Source: Bacillota bacterium | Lineage (GTDB): Bacteria; Bacillota; Clostridia; Acetivibrionales; DTU013 | Direction: 5' to 3' | Length of the DNA: 64,000 bases | Assembly (NCBI GenBank): GCA_023411575.1 | Contig: JAEYOP010000047.1 | Coordinates: 1-64,000, forward strand | In this document: piece after piece, positions 34,120 to 42,243 of the stretch | Numbering within the stretch: the stretch's first letter is position 1 | Layout: the number at the start of each line of letters is the position of its first letter | Program-made: the position numbers and the translations under genes | Notes under the pieces: model-generated | What the model saw: only the letters and a program-made list of their open reading frames with translations | Told to the model about the DNA's origin: nothing | The model's database searches: none

Positions 34120-34554
34120 TTATTCTACAACAACGCCCTTTTTCAGAATGATATTGGCATAAAGCGCCTTCTCGCCGGTCGCCACGATGGCATACGCCTT
34201 TTTGGCCTGCTCGTAAAAGGCGAACCGCTCGATGTGCTGCGCATTACATGCCTTTGGCTCGTATTTTTTAACGATTTCATCATAGGTTTTCCAGATTACA
34301 GGCTCCTTCACCGTATCGCCCTTTACGACTTCCATCAGGGATACCGGCGCCTCCACATAAGTATCCAGGGGCATAAACCGGAGTATGGCGTCCAGCAGCT
34401 CCGGCACACCGTGGCCGTCGCACCGTATCAGCCTTTGCGCATAGGCTGCCGCCGGAAAGTTGCCGTCCGACAGGACCAGCTCGTCTCCGTGGCCCATTTC
34501 CATCAGGATTTTCAGCAGCTCCGGGCTGAGTATGGAAGGGATTCCCTTTAACAT
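34120..34554 (-). CDS. fucU: RbsD/FucU-family sugar mutarotase
   Basis: Small protein of 144 residues of the RbsD/FucU family, which interconverts anomers of monosaccharides (fucose for FucU, ribose for RbsD). LMEMGHGDELVLSDGNFPA carries the catalytic His typical of the family, and FAFYEQAKKAYAIVATGE is the conserved C-terminal motif; the length fits FucU. ATG 34554 lies 7 nt after GGAGGA; TTG 34560 is too close. Its place between two oxidoreductases suggests they handle the same sugar. Confidence 0.85.
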   Translation of the reverse strand: MLKGIPSILSPELLKILMEMGHGDELVLSDGNFPAAAYAQRLIRCDGHGVPELLDAILRFMPLDTYVEAPVSLMEVVKGDTVKEPVIWKTYDEIVKKYEPKACNAQHIERFAFYEQAKKAYAIVATGEKALYANIILKKGVVVE

Positions 34555-34608
34555 GTCCAATTCCTCCTAAAATTTTATTTTACAGGCATTCACCCGATCC
34601 TCTGTTTA

Positions 34609-35643
34609 TTATTTTGTGATCTCGCCGTTTTCATCCCATAGGTCGGTCCAGTCTTTTGCCCCGTTCCAGAGGAACACCTGCCCCTTGATCAGGCGGCAGT
34701 TCCGGTCAATCCCTTCGATCGCTTTCATTTCCTCGCCCGTCAGCGGCTCCTTCGTCGTACACAACAGATTGCTCAGATAATGGCTGCGGCTGGTGGAAAA
34801 CGGGATCGGCACCTGTCCCCGCTGGACCGCCCACTTGAGGCAGACGGTGGCCGGATGGATGTTCAGCCGGTTCGCGATCCGGACAATCACCGGGTCCTCG
34901 ATATCCACCGTATCGTCGTCCGTCCTGTCCCGTTCGGGACGCTTCGGCGAGCCCACCGGACTGTAGCCGACTGGAACGATCCCGTTGTCCAGGCAGAACC
35001 GGAACAGCTCCGGCTGCTGGAAATGCGGGTGCAGCTCCATTTCATTCACCGCCGGCCGGATTTCCGCATCTCGCAGGAGCAGCTTCAGCTTCGGAACGGT
35101 CATGTTGGAAGTGCCGATATGCTTGACCAGCCCGGCCTTCGCCAGTCTCTCCATCTGGCGCCAGGTCTTCATGTAGTTTTCATGGATATAGGGCACCGCA
35201 TGGGGATCCCTTGAATCCACACTAACCCCCGGCGCATGGGAATTGGGAAAAGGCCAGTGCACCAGATACATGTCCATGTACTCCAGCTTCAAGTCCCTGA
35301 GGGATTTGGCGCAGGACAGCAGGACATCGCCCTCTCCGTGCATGTTGTTCCACACCTTGGAGGTAATAAACAGCTCCTCCCTTTTGATTCCGCCTTCCAT
35401 GACCTGACGGAGGGAGCTGCCGATCAGGTGCTCGTTGCCGTAGACCGAAGCGCAGTCGATGTGCCTGTAGCCGACTGAAACGGCTCCTTTGACCGCTTCG
35501 GCGATTTCCTCCCCGGAATAGGTGTCGGAGCCAAAGGTGCCAAGGCCCACCGCCGGCATTTCAGCCCCGGTGTACAGGGTTTTCTGCGGCACTCTCCGGG
35601 GATCCGCCCCGTCTTTTGCGATTTCAAATTTCTGCATTCCCAT
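34609..35643 (-). CDS. Aldo/keto reductase
   Basis: NAD(P)H-dependent carbonyl reductase of 344 residues in the (beta/alpha)8 AKR family. The catalytic Asp/Tyr region reads RHIDCASVYGNE and the Lys lies in FITSKVWNN; the His is in YLVHWPFP. GAAGGAGAG precedes the ATG. It is the first gene of the operon with fucU and the zinc dehydrogenase, 54 bp upstream of fucU. Two LacI-type operator sequences lie just upstream (35725 and 35758), so induction by the relevant sugar via the neighbouring LacI protein is likely. Confidence 0.85.
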   Translation of the reverse strand: MGMQKFEIAKDGADPRRVPQKTLYTGAEMPAVGLGTFGSDTYSGEEIAEAVKGAVSVGYRHIDCASVYGNEHLIGSSLRQVMEGGIKREELFITSKVWNNMHGEGDVLLSCAKSLRDLKLEYMDMYLVHWPFPNSHAPGVSVDSRDPHAVPYIHENYMKTWRQMERLAKAGLVKHIGTSNMTVPKLKLLLRDAEIRPAVNEMELHPHFQQPELFRFCLDNGIVPVGYSPVGSPKRPERDRTDDDTVDIEDPVIVRIANRLNIHPATVCLKWAVQRGQVPIPFSTSRSHYLSNLLCTTKEPLTGEEMKAIEGIDRNCRLIKGQVFLWNGAKDWTDLWDENGEITK

Positions 35644-35724
35644 TGAATCTTCTCTCCTTCTGGCAGGTGCTATTTCCGAGCCTTGCTCTATGCCTTGCTG
35701 AGTAGTATTCCCCGAATCATTTTA

Positions 35725-35769
35725 TAAATCGATTCATTTATATTTATAAAATAAATCTAAATCGTTTTA
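35725..35769. promoter_or_regulatory. Candidate LacI operators upstream of aldo/keto reductase operon
   Basis: TAAATCGATTCA (from 35725) and TAAATCGTTTTA (35758-35769) both resemble the palindrome TAAATCGATTTA. The same motif sits on the promoter of the adjacent LacI-family gene at 36849-36860. This suggests one repressor controls both units. Confidence 0.55.
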
Positions 35770-35816
35770 CTTTCATAGAATACCAGCTCCCTTTCCGTTT
35801 GTCAACAGAAGCCCCT

Positions 35817-36839
35817 TCAGGAGAAGCCGGCAATGTCCTTTATGGACTCGCCGGGGATCATTTCCGTTTTCAGGCGGAGCATGGAGGGATAATTGCTCCG
35901 GTCCCCCTTCAGCCGCTTCAGCAGGATATTGGCCGCAGACTCCCCGATCTGCTGGATGGGCTGCACCACGATAGCCAGGTTGGGCTTGACGACCCTGGCC
36001 AGCTGCTGGTTGTCGAAGCCGATAAAGGAAAGGTCCTCCGGGATTTTGATATTGCTTTCGTTCAATGCCATGACCGCGCCGATGGTCATCTCGTAATTGG
36101 TCACAAAAACCGCGCCGGGCATGGGGTCCATCTGAATAAATTCCTTCATCAGGCCGAAGCCGCTCTGAATCTCATAATCGCCGTATTTGACGTACTTTTC
36201 GTCCACATCCATCCCATAATCCTCGTGGACCCGCAGATACCCCTTCAGCCGCTCCTGGGCCGTATAAATGTTCTGGGGGCCGCAGATGATGCCGATATTC
36301 CGGTGCCCCTTGACGACCAGCTGCTCCACGGCATGGTAGGACGCGTTCAGGTTGTCCACCAGCACCACGTCGCAGTCCCGGCCGTTCATCGGCCTGTCGA
36401 TGGAAACGATGGGAATGTCCTTCTCCATGGCGCTGCGGATCCGGTCGTCCGTGATCTCCAGGGGCATGATGATCACGCCGTCCACAAGCTTTTCCATCAG
36501 GAAGTCGAATTTGCTGTTTTCCAGGCCGGCGTCCTGGTTGTAGTCGCAGATGATCGTGCTGTATCCGTTCTGGAGCAGAACCCGTTCGATGTTGGAAACG
36601 ATGCTGGTGGCAAAAATATTTTCCAGGCTGGGAATCAGAACCCCTACGGTCATGGTCCTGTTGGTCTTCAGGCTCCGGGCCAGGGCATTGACCTTGAAGT
36701 CCAGCACGCGGACCGCTTCCTCGATCCGCCGCCTGTTCTGCTCCTTTACCCCTATTCCGTTCATGTATTTGGACACCGTGGCGGTCGATACGCCGGCATG
36801 CCTTGCCACATCCTTGATTGTTGCCGCTATGTTCATCAT
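35817..36839 (-). CDS. LacI-family transcriptional regulator
   Basis: Repressor of 340 residues: N-terminal LacI helix-turn-helix and hinge (ATIKDVARHAGVSTATVSKYMNG, given here as positions 5-27 of the protein), then a periplasmic-binding-protein-like sensor domain with GVLIPSLENIFATSIV and GHRNIGIICGP. The start could be ATG 36839 or ATG 36836. It lies upstream of, and in the same orientation as, the operon aldo/keto reductase - fucU - dehydrogenase. A palindromic site on its own promoter indicates autoregulation. Confidence 0.88.
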   Translation of the reverse strand: MMNIAATIKDVARHAGVSTATVSKYMNGIGVKEQNRRRIEEAVRVLDFKVNALARSLKTNRTMTVGVLIPSLENIFATSIVSNIERVLLQNGYSTIICDYNQDAGLENSKFDFLMEKLVDGVIIMPLEITDDRIRSAMEKDIPIVSIDRPMNGRDCDVVLVDNLNASYHAVEQLVVKGHRNIGIICGPQNIYTAQERLKGYLRVHEDYGMDVDEKYVKYGDYEIQSGFGLMKEFIQMDPMPGAVFVTNYEMTIGAVMALNESNIKIPEDLSFIGFDNQQLARVVKPNLAIVVQPIQQIGESAANILLKRLKGDRSNYPSMLRLKTEMIPGESIKDIAGFS

Positions 36840-36848
36840 CTCCAAACC

Positions 36849-36860
36849 TAAATCGATTAA
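36849..36860. promoter_or_regulatory. LacI operator on lacI-type gene 1
   Basis: TAAATCGATTAA, an almost perfect palindrome with central CG, lies 8 bp downstream of the -10 of the regulator's own promoter. It matches the motif at 35725. Confidence 0.6.
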
Positions 36861-36868
36861 CTTTTATT

Positions 36869-36896
36869 ATTGTATCAGATATGGAGAGAATGTCAA
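36869..36896 (-). promoter_or_regulatory. Sigma-A promoter of lacI-type gene 1
   Basis: On the minus strand TTGACA (36896-36891), 16-bp spacer, TACAAT (36874-36869). Confidence 0.7.
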
Positions 36897-36975
36897 CCGG
36901 AAGAAGCCGTATTCCGATCCCTCAACCGTCCGAGACCGTCCGATTCCGCGAATAGTGTAAAATTTCCCACAATCG

Positions 36976-36984
36976 TGTTATAAT
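36976..36984 (+). promoter_or_regulatory. Extended -10 promoter of pfkA
   Basis: TGTTATAAT is an extended -10 (TGnTATAAT) 46 bp before the pfkA ATG. There is no good -35. Confidence 0.5.
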
Positions 36985-37029
36985 AAGACACTAGTTTGAT
37001 CGTACAGAGAAAATAGGGGAGGTAGCAAC

Positions 37030-38001
37030 ATGGATAATATAAAAACCATCGGCGTGCTGACCAGCGGCGGAGACGCGCCGGGAATGAACGCCGCCATCCG
37101 CGCGGTGGTCCGCACCGGAATCCATAACGGAATGAGGGTCATGGGAATCCGCAAGGGCTATAACGGACTGATCAGCGGGGACATTTTCGAAATGAGCCTC
37201 CGGAGCGTTTCCGACATCATACACCGGGGAGGAACGATCCTGCAGACGGCCCGCTGTTCGGCCTTCAAGACGGAGGAAGGCATCCTGAAGGGGATCGGTA
37301 TGGCAAGGGTCTTCGGAATCGACGCCCTGGTGGTCATCGGCGGGGACGGTTCCTTCCGGGGCGCAAGGGATCTGAGCAGGCACGGCCTGAAAGTCATCGG
37401 CGTGCCCGGCACCATCGACAACGATATCGGCTGTTCCGAATACACGGTAGGGTACGATACGGCGCTGAACACCGTACAGGATGCGCTGGACAAGATCAGG
37501 GACACGGCCTATTCCCACGAACGCTGCAGCGTATTGGAGGTCATGGGGCGTCACGCGGGGTATATCGCCCTGAACGTGGGAATCGCCTGTGGCGCGGAAG
37601 TAATCATTTTGCCGGAGAAGACCCTGGATTTCGACCGGGATATCATCAAACCCATTATAGAAGGGCGTAACAGGGGCAAAAAGCATTACATCGTCATCCT
37701 AGCCGAAGGGGTGGGCGGAGCAATCGAGGTTGCCAAAAAAATTGAAGAGATCACGGGAATCGAAGCCCGTGCAACCATTCTCGGCCACATTCAGCGCGGC
37801 GGGAGTCCGACCGTACGCGACCGGGTTATGGCAAGTATGATGGGCGCTAAAGCTACGGAGTTGATCAAGAACGGCGTTTTCAACCAGGTAATTGCCCTAA
37901 GGGACAACAAGGTGATCGGGATCGATATCAATGAAGCTTTGGAGACGACGAAGGAAATCGACAACGACATGATCGAACTGAGCAAGATCCTGTCGCTCTA
38001 G
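37030..38001 (+). CDS. pfkA: 6-phosphofructokinase (ATP-dependent type)
   Basis: Phosphorylates fructose 6-phosphate to fructose 1,6-bisphosphate, the committed step of glycolysis; 323 residues, the usual bacterial PfkA length. Motifs: TSGGDAPGMNAAIRAVVR, IGGDGSF, PGTIDND (catalytic Asp), EVMGRHAGY and GHIQRGGSP. The Gly residues in GGDGS and PGTIDND indicate ATP rather than pyrophosphate as donor. GGGGAGG precedes the ATG. It is a single gene; the sugar operons around it feed its substrate. Confidence 0.95.
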   Translation: MDNIKTIGVLTSGGDAPGMNAAIRAVVRTGIHNGMRVMGIRKGYNGLISGDIFEMSLRSVSDIIHRGGTILQTARCSAFKTEEGILKGIGMARVFGIDALVVIGGDGSFRGARDLSRHGLKVIGVPGTIDNDIGCSEYTVGYDTALNTVQDALDKIRDTAYSHERCSVLEVMGRHAGYIALNVGIACGAEVIILPEKTLDFDRDIIKPIIEGRNRGKKHYIVILAEGVGGAIEVAKKIEEITGIEARATILGHIQRGGSPTVRDRVMASMMGAKATELIKNGVFNQVIALRDNKVIGIDINEALETTKEIDNDMIELSKILSL

Positions 38002-38070
38002 TTTCATTCTTAAAGCATGCGAAGCATATACGCCTGCAAACATACAGCTGTCCGCAGGCATACGCCAACC

Positions 38071-38107
38071 AAAAAAAAGCGGCCGGGGGAATTCAAAGTC
38101 CCCGGCC
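38071..38107 (-). terminator. Terminator of araA
   Basis: GGCCGGGG (38081-38088) pairs with CCCCGGCC (38100-38107); on the minus strand it is followed by eight T (complement of the A run from 38071). It closes araA, 48 bp after its stop. Confidence 0.85.
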
Positions 38108-38154
38108 AAATCTTATCTATGCGCAGTATGAAGCTGTCAATTTAAAAAACGGAC

Positions 38155-39651
38155 CTATTTCAGTTTCCAGATCAGATCGTTCCAGCGGATCTCGTTCCGG
38201 AAATTCATCAGGTTGGTGTCCTTGTTGATGGGCAGGAATTCTATGCCCGCCATCTCCGCCCAGTCCATCAGGTGCTCCGCGGTGATATCCAGGGAGAAGA
38301 CCGTGTGATGGGCTCCGCCCGCCAGGATCCACGCTTCCGCGCCGGTCTGCATCGTCGGCTGCGGCTTCCAGAGCACGCGGGCCACGGGAAGCTTGGGCAT
38401 CGGGTTCTGCTGCTTGACGGAAACGACGTCGTTCACGATCAGCCGGAACCGCTCGCCCATGTCGATCAGGGACGCATTGATTGCCGGGCCGGACTTGCCG
38501 TCGAATACGATTCTTGCCGGATCGGCCTTCCCGCCGATTCCGAGAGGATGGACCTCGATCCTGGGCTTTGTCGCCGCAATAGTGGGGCAGACCTCCAGCA
38601 TGTGGGCTCCAAGAACCATTTCATTTCCGGGTTCAAAGTGGTATGTGTAATCCTCCATAAAGGAAGTTCCATTTCCAAGTCCCTGCCCCATTGTCTTCAC
38701 GATCCGCACCATGGCGGCAGTCTTCCAATCCCCTTCCCCGCCGAAGCCGTAGCCGGCCTCCATGAGGCGCTGAACGGCGAGACCGGGCAGCTGGACCAGT
38801 CCGTGCAGGTCTTCGAAGGTGGTGGTGAACGCACCGAAGCCGCCCTCCTTCAGGAACTTCTTCAGGGCGATTTCAAACCTGGCCTGTTCCTTGACCGCAT
38901 TCCGGCCCGGACCGTCCTTGCGGGCCTCCTCCGCGATCTCGTACAGGGTTGCGTATTCCTCCATAAGGGCATTTACTTCCGCATCGGACACCTGGTTGAC
39001 CAGCGCCACCAGATCGCCGACTCCGTATCCGTTTACGGACCAGCCGAACTTGATCTGGGCTTCGACCTTGTCGCCCTCGGTTACCGCCACCTGTCTCATG
39101 TTGTCGCCGAAACGCGCAACCTTGAGGTTCTTGCCTTCCACATATCCGACCGCGGCACGCATCCAGACGTTGATGCGCCTGCGTACCTCCGCGTCCTCCC
39201 AGTAGCCTGCGACCACCTTCCTGGCGATCCTCAGACGGGCGCCGATGAAGCCGTATTCGCGGTCACCGTGGGCGGCCTGGTTGAGGTTCATGAAATCCAT
39301 GTCGATTTCGGACCAGGGAATATCCCTGTTGAACTGGGTGTGCAGGTGGAGCAGCGGCTTTGTCAGGCAGGACAGGCCGGCGATCCACATCTTGGCCGGG
39401 GAAAATGTATGCATCCAGGTAATAATACCTGCGCAGTTTTCGTCATTGTTTGCTTCTTCACAGATTTTGCGGATTTCATCCGGCGTTTTGACCACCGGTT
39501 TGAATACCACCTTGCAGGGGATGGCGGGGTCCTTGTCGAGCCCGCTTGCGATGCACTGGGAATGCTCCGCTACCTGCAAAAGCGTCTCGGGACCGTAAAG
39601 ATGCTGGCTTCCGGTTACAAACCAGAATTCGTAGCTCTTCATGTTCTTCAT
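38155..39651 (-). CDS. araA: L-arabinose isomerase
   Basis: Converts L-arabinose to L-ribulose; 498 residues, the standard length. The start EFWFVTGSQHLYG, the segment GIITWMHTFSPAKMWI and the metal-binding region with GEGDWKTAAMVRI and EDYTYHF are diagnostic of AraA. ATG 39651 lies 7 nt after GGAGGAGGA. It stands alone: no araB or araD is in the window. A perfect 12-bp AraR-type palindrome just downstream of a strong promoter indicates repression relieved by arabinose. Confidence 0.96.
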   Translation of the reverse strand: MKNMKSYEFWFVTGSQHLYGPETLLQVAEHSQCIASGLDKDPAIPCKVVFKPVVKTPDEIRKICEEANNDENCAGIITWMHTFSPAKMWIAGLSCLTKPLLHLHTQFNRDIPWSEIDMDFMNLNQAAHGDREYGFIGARLRIARKVVAGYWEDAEVRRRINVWMRAAVGYVEGKNLKVARFGDNMRQVAVTEGDKVEAQIKFGWSVNGYGVGDLVALVNQVSDAEVNALMEEYATLYEIAEEARKDGPGRNAVKEQARFEIALKKFLKEGGFGAFTTTFEDLHGLVQLPGLAVQRLMEAGYGFGGEGDWKTAAMVRIVKTMGQGLGNGTSFMEDYTYHFEPGNEMVLGAHMLEVCPTIAATKPRIEVHPLGIGGKADPARIVFDGKSGPAINASLIDMGERFRLIVNDVVSVKQQNPMPKLPVARVLWKPQPTMQTGAEAWILAGGAHHTVFSLDITAEHLMDWAEMAGIEFLPINKDTNLMNFRNEIRWNDLIWKLK

Positions 39652-39675
39652 CAGAAAATCCTCCTCCTTGATTGC

Positions 39676-39694
39676 CGGCAGGAGTCTCCTGCCG
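39676..39694 (-). other. Hairpin in araA leader
   Basis: CGGCAGGA and TCCTGCCG form an 8-bp stem with a 3-nt loop between the operator and the ribosome binding site of araA. It could influence message stability or translation. Confidence 0.4.
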
Positions 39695-39704
39695 AAAAAC
39701 AGAC

Positions 39705-39722
39705 AACTTGTACGTACAACTT
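39705..39722. promoter_or_regulatory. AraR-type operator of araA
   Basis: AACTTGTACGTACAACTT contains the perfect palindrome TTGTACGTACAA (39708-39719), matching the AraR operator known from Bacillus (ATTTGTACGTACAAAT). It overlaps the predicted transcription start, as expected for a repressor. araR itself is not in the window. Confidence 0.75.
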
Positions 39723-39751
39723 ATTATAGTATAAATCCCTTGCCGAATCAA
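39723..39751 (-). promoter_or_regulatory. Sigma-A promoter of araA
   Basis: On the minus strand TTGATT (39751-39746), 17-bp spacer, perfect TATAAT (39728-39723). The AraR-type operator follows directly. Confidence 0.8.
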
Positions 39752-39789
39752 CATGCATTCGGAATAAATAAAATAATTTCATAAAAAGT

Positions 39790-40833
39790 TTATTCTTTCG
39801 GCTCTATTGCGGAGACAGACTCCCGGTTCAACAGGTGGCACTCCATTTTTAAGTGCTCCTCCGGCATGCTGTCCGTTCCGGAAATGAGGTTCAGGATGAT
39901 CTCGGTCGCTTTTTCACCGATTTCAAAAAGAGGCAGGGAAACCGTTGACAATTTCGGCCTGCAAACCGTGCCGATCTCCTTGTTGTCAAAGCCGATCAGG
40001 GACAGGTCCTTCCCCACCGTCAGGTTTGCTTCATTGCAGTAATCGACGACGCCCAGGGCCATTTCGTCGTTATGGGCGAAGATCGCGGTAACGCCGTTTT
40101 CAACAAGCTGCCTGCTGGCCCTGTACCCCGATTCCCGCTCCCAGTTCCCGTAAACCAGCATCCTGGGATTGAACAGGATCGAGTTTTCGTAAAGGGCCTC
40201 CTGGTAGCCCCGCAGCCTGTTCTGGGTATGTTCGCTGTCCGGCAGCCCGCAGATGATGCCGATGGCCCGGTGCCCGTTTTTGATAAGCAGCTCCGTCGCA
40301 TCGTAGCCTGCTTTCTTGTCGTCATAGATCACGGAAGGATTATTCGGGTTGCTGCTGTAGCAATAGGCGCACACAAGCGGTATTTTGAGATTCTCCGGCA
40401 GGTAATGGATCTCATGGTTGTGGCAGCCGACGTAAATGATCCCTTCCACCTGCTTGGAAAGCATGGTGCTGATGGTCGTATCAATGATCTGGTGATGCAG
40501 GTCGGTTTCGAAGAAATCGTGGCCAAACCGCTTGTTCAGCCGGAGATTGCCGAGGATATAGTGATAATCGTTTTTTTCACAGCAATAATCAATGCCGTCC
40601 ACGATCTCGGGGGTATTGAAAACAGTCAAGTCCTCCGTAATAATCCCAATGGTCCTGCTCTGGCGAATTTTCAAGCTCTTCGCCAGGATATTGGGCGTAT
40701 AATTCATTTCCCTCGCAAGTTCCTGTATTTTCGCTATCGTTTGCTCGCTGGCCCCGCCCATTCCGTTCAAGACCTTTGAAACGGTGGCGATGGATACGTT
40801 TGCGCGGGCGGCAATTTCTTTTATGGTAGGCAC
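39790..40833 (-). CDS. LacI-family transcriptional regulator
   Basis: Repressor of 347 residues with LacI DNA-binding head (PTIKEIAARANVSIATVSK) and sugar-sensing core (RTIGIITEDLTVFNTPEIV, GHRAIGIICGLPDS). GTG 40833 is chosen because GGAGA lies about 9 nt upstream; GTG 40842 is nearly on top of it. Its promoter contains an operator-like site in the spacer, and the same 12-mer occurs at the malE promoter (49330) and near the HAD gene (49550). It therefore probably controls the malE-malF-malG-kinase-GH65 operon and itself. Confidence 0.88.
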   Translation of the reverse strand: MPTIKEIAARANVSIATVSKVLNGMGGASEQTIAKIQELAREMNYTPNILAKSLKIRQSRTIGIITEDLTVFNTPEIVDGIDYCCEKNDYHYILGNLRLNKRFGHDFFETDLHHQIIDTTISTMLSKQVEGIIYVGCHNHEIHYLPENLKIPLVCAYCYSSNPNNPSVIYDDKKAGYDATELLIKNGHRAIGIICGLPDSEHTQNRLRGYQEALYENSILFNPRMLVYGNWERESGYRASRQLVENGVTAIFAHNDEMALGVVDYCNEANLTVGKDLSLIGFDNKEIGTVCRPKLSTVSLPLFEIGEKATEIILNLISGTDSMPEEHLKMECHLLNRESVSAIEPKE

Positions 40834-40879
40834 GGCTATCACTCTCCATTAAATTGGGAAACAAATTTAAGATCGAAGT

Positions 40880-40908
40880 ATATTTTAGCTGATCTTTAAC
40901 TAAAATAT
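40880..40908. promoter_or_regulatory. Perfect inverted repeat at start of lacI-type gene 2 transcript
   Basis: ATATTTTAG (40880-40888) and CTAAAATAT (40900-40908) are perfect 9-bp arms with an 11-nt spacer. They overlap the -10 and start region of the regulator's promoter. It may be a second regulator site or an RNA hairpin. Confidence 0.45.
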
Positions 40909-40932
40909 ATCACTTTATCGTTTAACTTGCAA
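40904..40932 (-). promoter_or_regulatory. Sigma-A promoter of lacI-type gene 2 with operator in spacer
   Basis: On the minus strand TTGCAA (40932-40927), 17-bp spacer, TATATT (40909-40904). The plus-strand sequence TTTATCGTTTAA (40914-40925) fills the spacer and matches 11 of 12 bases of the site at 49330-49341, so the repressor probably blocks its own promoter. Confidence 0.65.
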
Positions 40933-41043
40933 TCCTTTTACTCCCGTTAACTTCCCTTAAATATTGAAACCGGATAGAAAAAAGAATCAAAATCTGTTAA
41001 CATAGGATTGTGTTTATTCTTATTTTACCACCAGAGGTGAGTT

Positions 41044-42165
41044 ATGTCTAGTAAAACGTTTACCCTTTTCCATGATGTCCCGGAAGAGTCCATCCTGCTT
41101 CAAAAGGGCGGTTTTGTTCAAAAAAAAGTGTTTAAGGATGCCTTCGGCTCGACCATCCATATCCTTGCCGTCTGCAACGGTCTCCTGACCTTCACCGTCC
41201 TGCTGGAACGCGGTATGGATATTGGAGAAATCCATCTGGGAAGCGAAAAAGTATCCTGGGAAAGATCCGAGAAATACCTGCTTCACCCGGATAACGTCGA
41301 TTTGGCCCAAAACGGCGGCATCGGGTGGCTCAACGGCTTCTATCCGGCCGTCGCGTCCATCGGGCCGGAGCTTTTCGGCACCCCCGGCGAGGGATACACC
41401 CTGCACGGCACGGGCTCCTATTCGCTCGCCGATCCCGGTTCGGTACACATCACCTGCGGGGAGGAAGAAATAGAAGTGGAGGGCGTTGTACCCATCCGAA
41501 ACGATGCCCGGGAAGTCCTGTTTGAGAAAAAAATCAGCTACCGGACCCGTTACGGCTACGCCTGCATTCTGCGAAAAGAAACCACCGAAAATCTGTCCGG
41601 CCTTGTCCGGGCCGTGGACGACGGTCTCCATATCCAACTGAACGGCCCCTTTCTGGACCGGGGCGGCCGGTACGTCCTGCCCGTCCGGCCCCACCGGATG
41701 CTGCTCCGGGATTCCGCTCCGCCGGAGGAGGACCCGACCCTCGTATATCCGCTTTCCGCCGGAATACAGCCCATCCGTTGTTATCAATACGTCCCGGAGC
41801 CCGTATCCGGCTTGGAACAGTTCGACGAACTAAGGCCCCTGCTTCCCCTGCTCGGCGGAAAGCTTGGCATAACGGCTGAAATGCTGTGCGACAACGAAGA
41901 AAATACCGCCGCCTATCTTGTCCGGTCCCTGGACTGCTTTCCGTGCTCCCTGATCGCCAGGGAAATCGGGGAGGACAACGCTTTGTTTTCCTTTGAGCCC
42001 TGCCGGACCAGGCCCAACCGGATGTCCCAGAAAATTACGGACGGCGAAGCCTTTTTCCTGCCGCCCGGCGCTTCCACCACAACCCGGTGCATCCTCGGCG
42101 TCTCAAAAGACCGGGAGGCCATCCTCCGGATGAAGGAAAGAATCCGCAAAGCAGCGGGAGAATAG
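41044..42165 (+). CDS. DUF4432 family protein (aldose-epimerase-like)
   Basis: Protein of 373 residues without signal peptide. LLERGMDIGEIHLG, GGIGWLNGF and YTLHGTGSYS resemble the DUF4432 family, which has the beta-sandwich fold of aldose 1-epimerases. A role in presenting or epimerising a sugar is plausible but untested. GAGGTGAG precedes ATG 41044. It is divergent from the second LacI-type gene and convergent with the GH65 operon, and shares the regulator's intergenic region, so it may belong to the same regulon. Confidence 0.7.
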   Translation: MSSKTFTLFHDVPEESILLQKGGFVQKKVFKDAFGSTIHILAVCNGLLTFTVLLERGMDIGEIHLGSEKVSWERSEKYLLHPDNVDLAQNGGIGWLNGFYPAVASIGPELFGTPGEGYTLHGTGSYSLADPGSVHITCGEEEIEVEGVVPIRNDAREVLFEKKISYRTRYGYACILRKETTENLSGLVRAVDDGLHIQLNGPFLDRGGRYVLPVRPHRMLLRDSAPPEEDPTLVYPLSAGIQPIRCYQYVPEPVSGLEQFDELRPLLPLLGGKLGITAEMLCDNEENTAAYLVRSLDCFPCSLIAREIGEDNALFSFEPCRTRPNRMSQKITDGEAFFLPPGASTTTRCILGVSKDREAILRMKERIRKAAGE

Positions 42166-42172
42166 GACAGGG

Positions 42173-42206
42173 AAAAAAATAGGCAGGACGTATCCATCGT
42201 CCTGCC
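42173..42206 (-). terminator. Terminator of malE-GH65 operon
   Basis: GGCAGGACG (42182-42190) pairs with CGTCCTGCC (42198-42206). On the minus strand it is followed by TATTTTTTT. It lies 38 bp past the GH65 stop. Confidence 0.8.
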
Positions 42207-42243
42207 TGCCCCATAAATAAGGAAGTACTATTAATGAGGTGCA

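Noticed and set aside
37030..38001. Pyrophosphate-dependent phosphofructokinase
   Set aside because: The donor-site residues (GGDGS and PGTIDND) are those of ATP-dependent enzymes; pyrophosphate enzymes have Asp and Lys at the two Gly positions.
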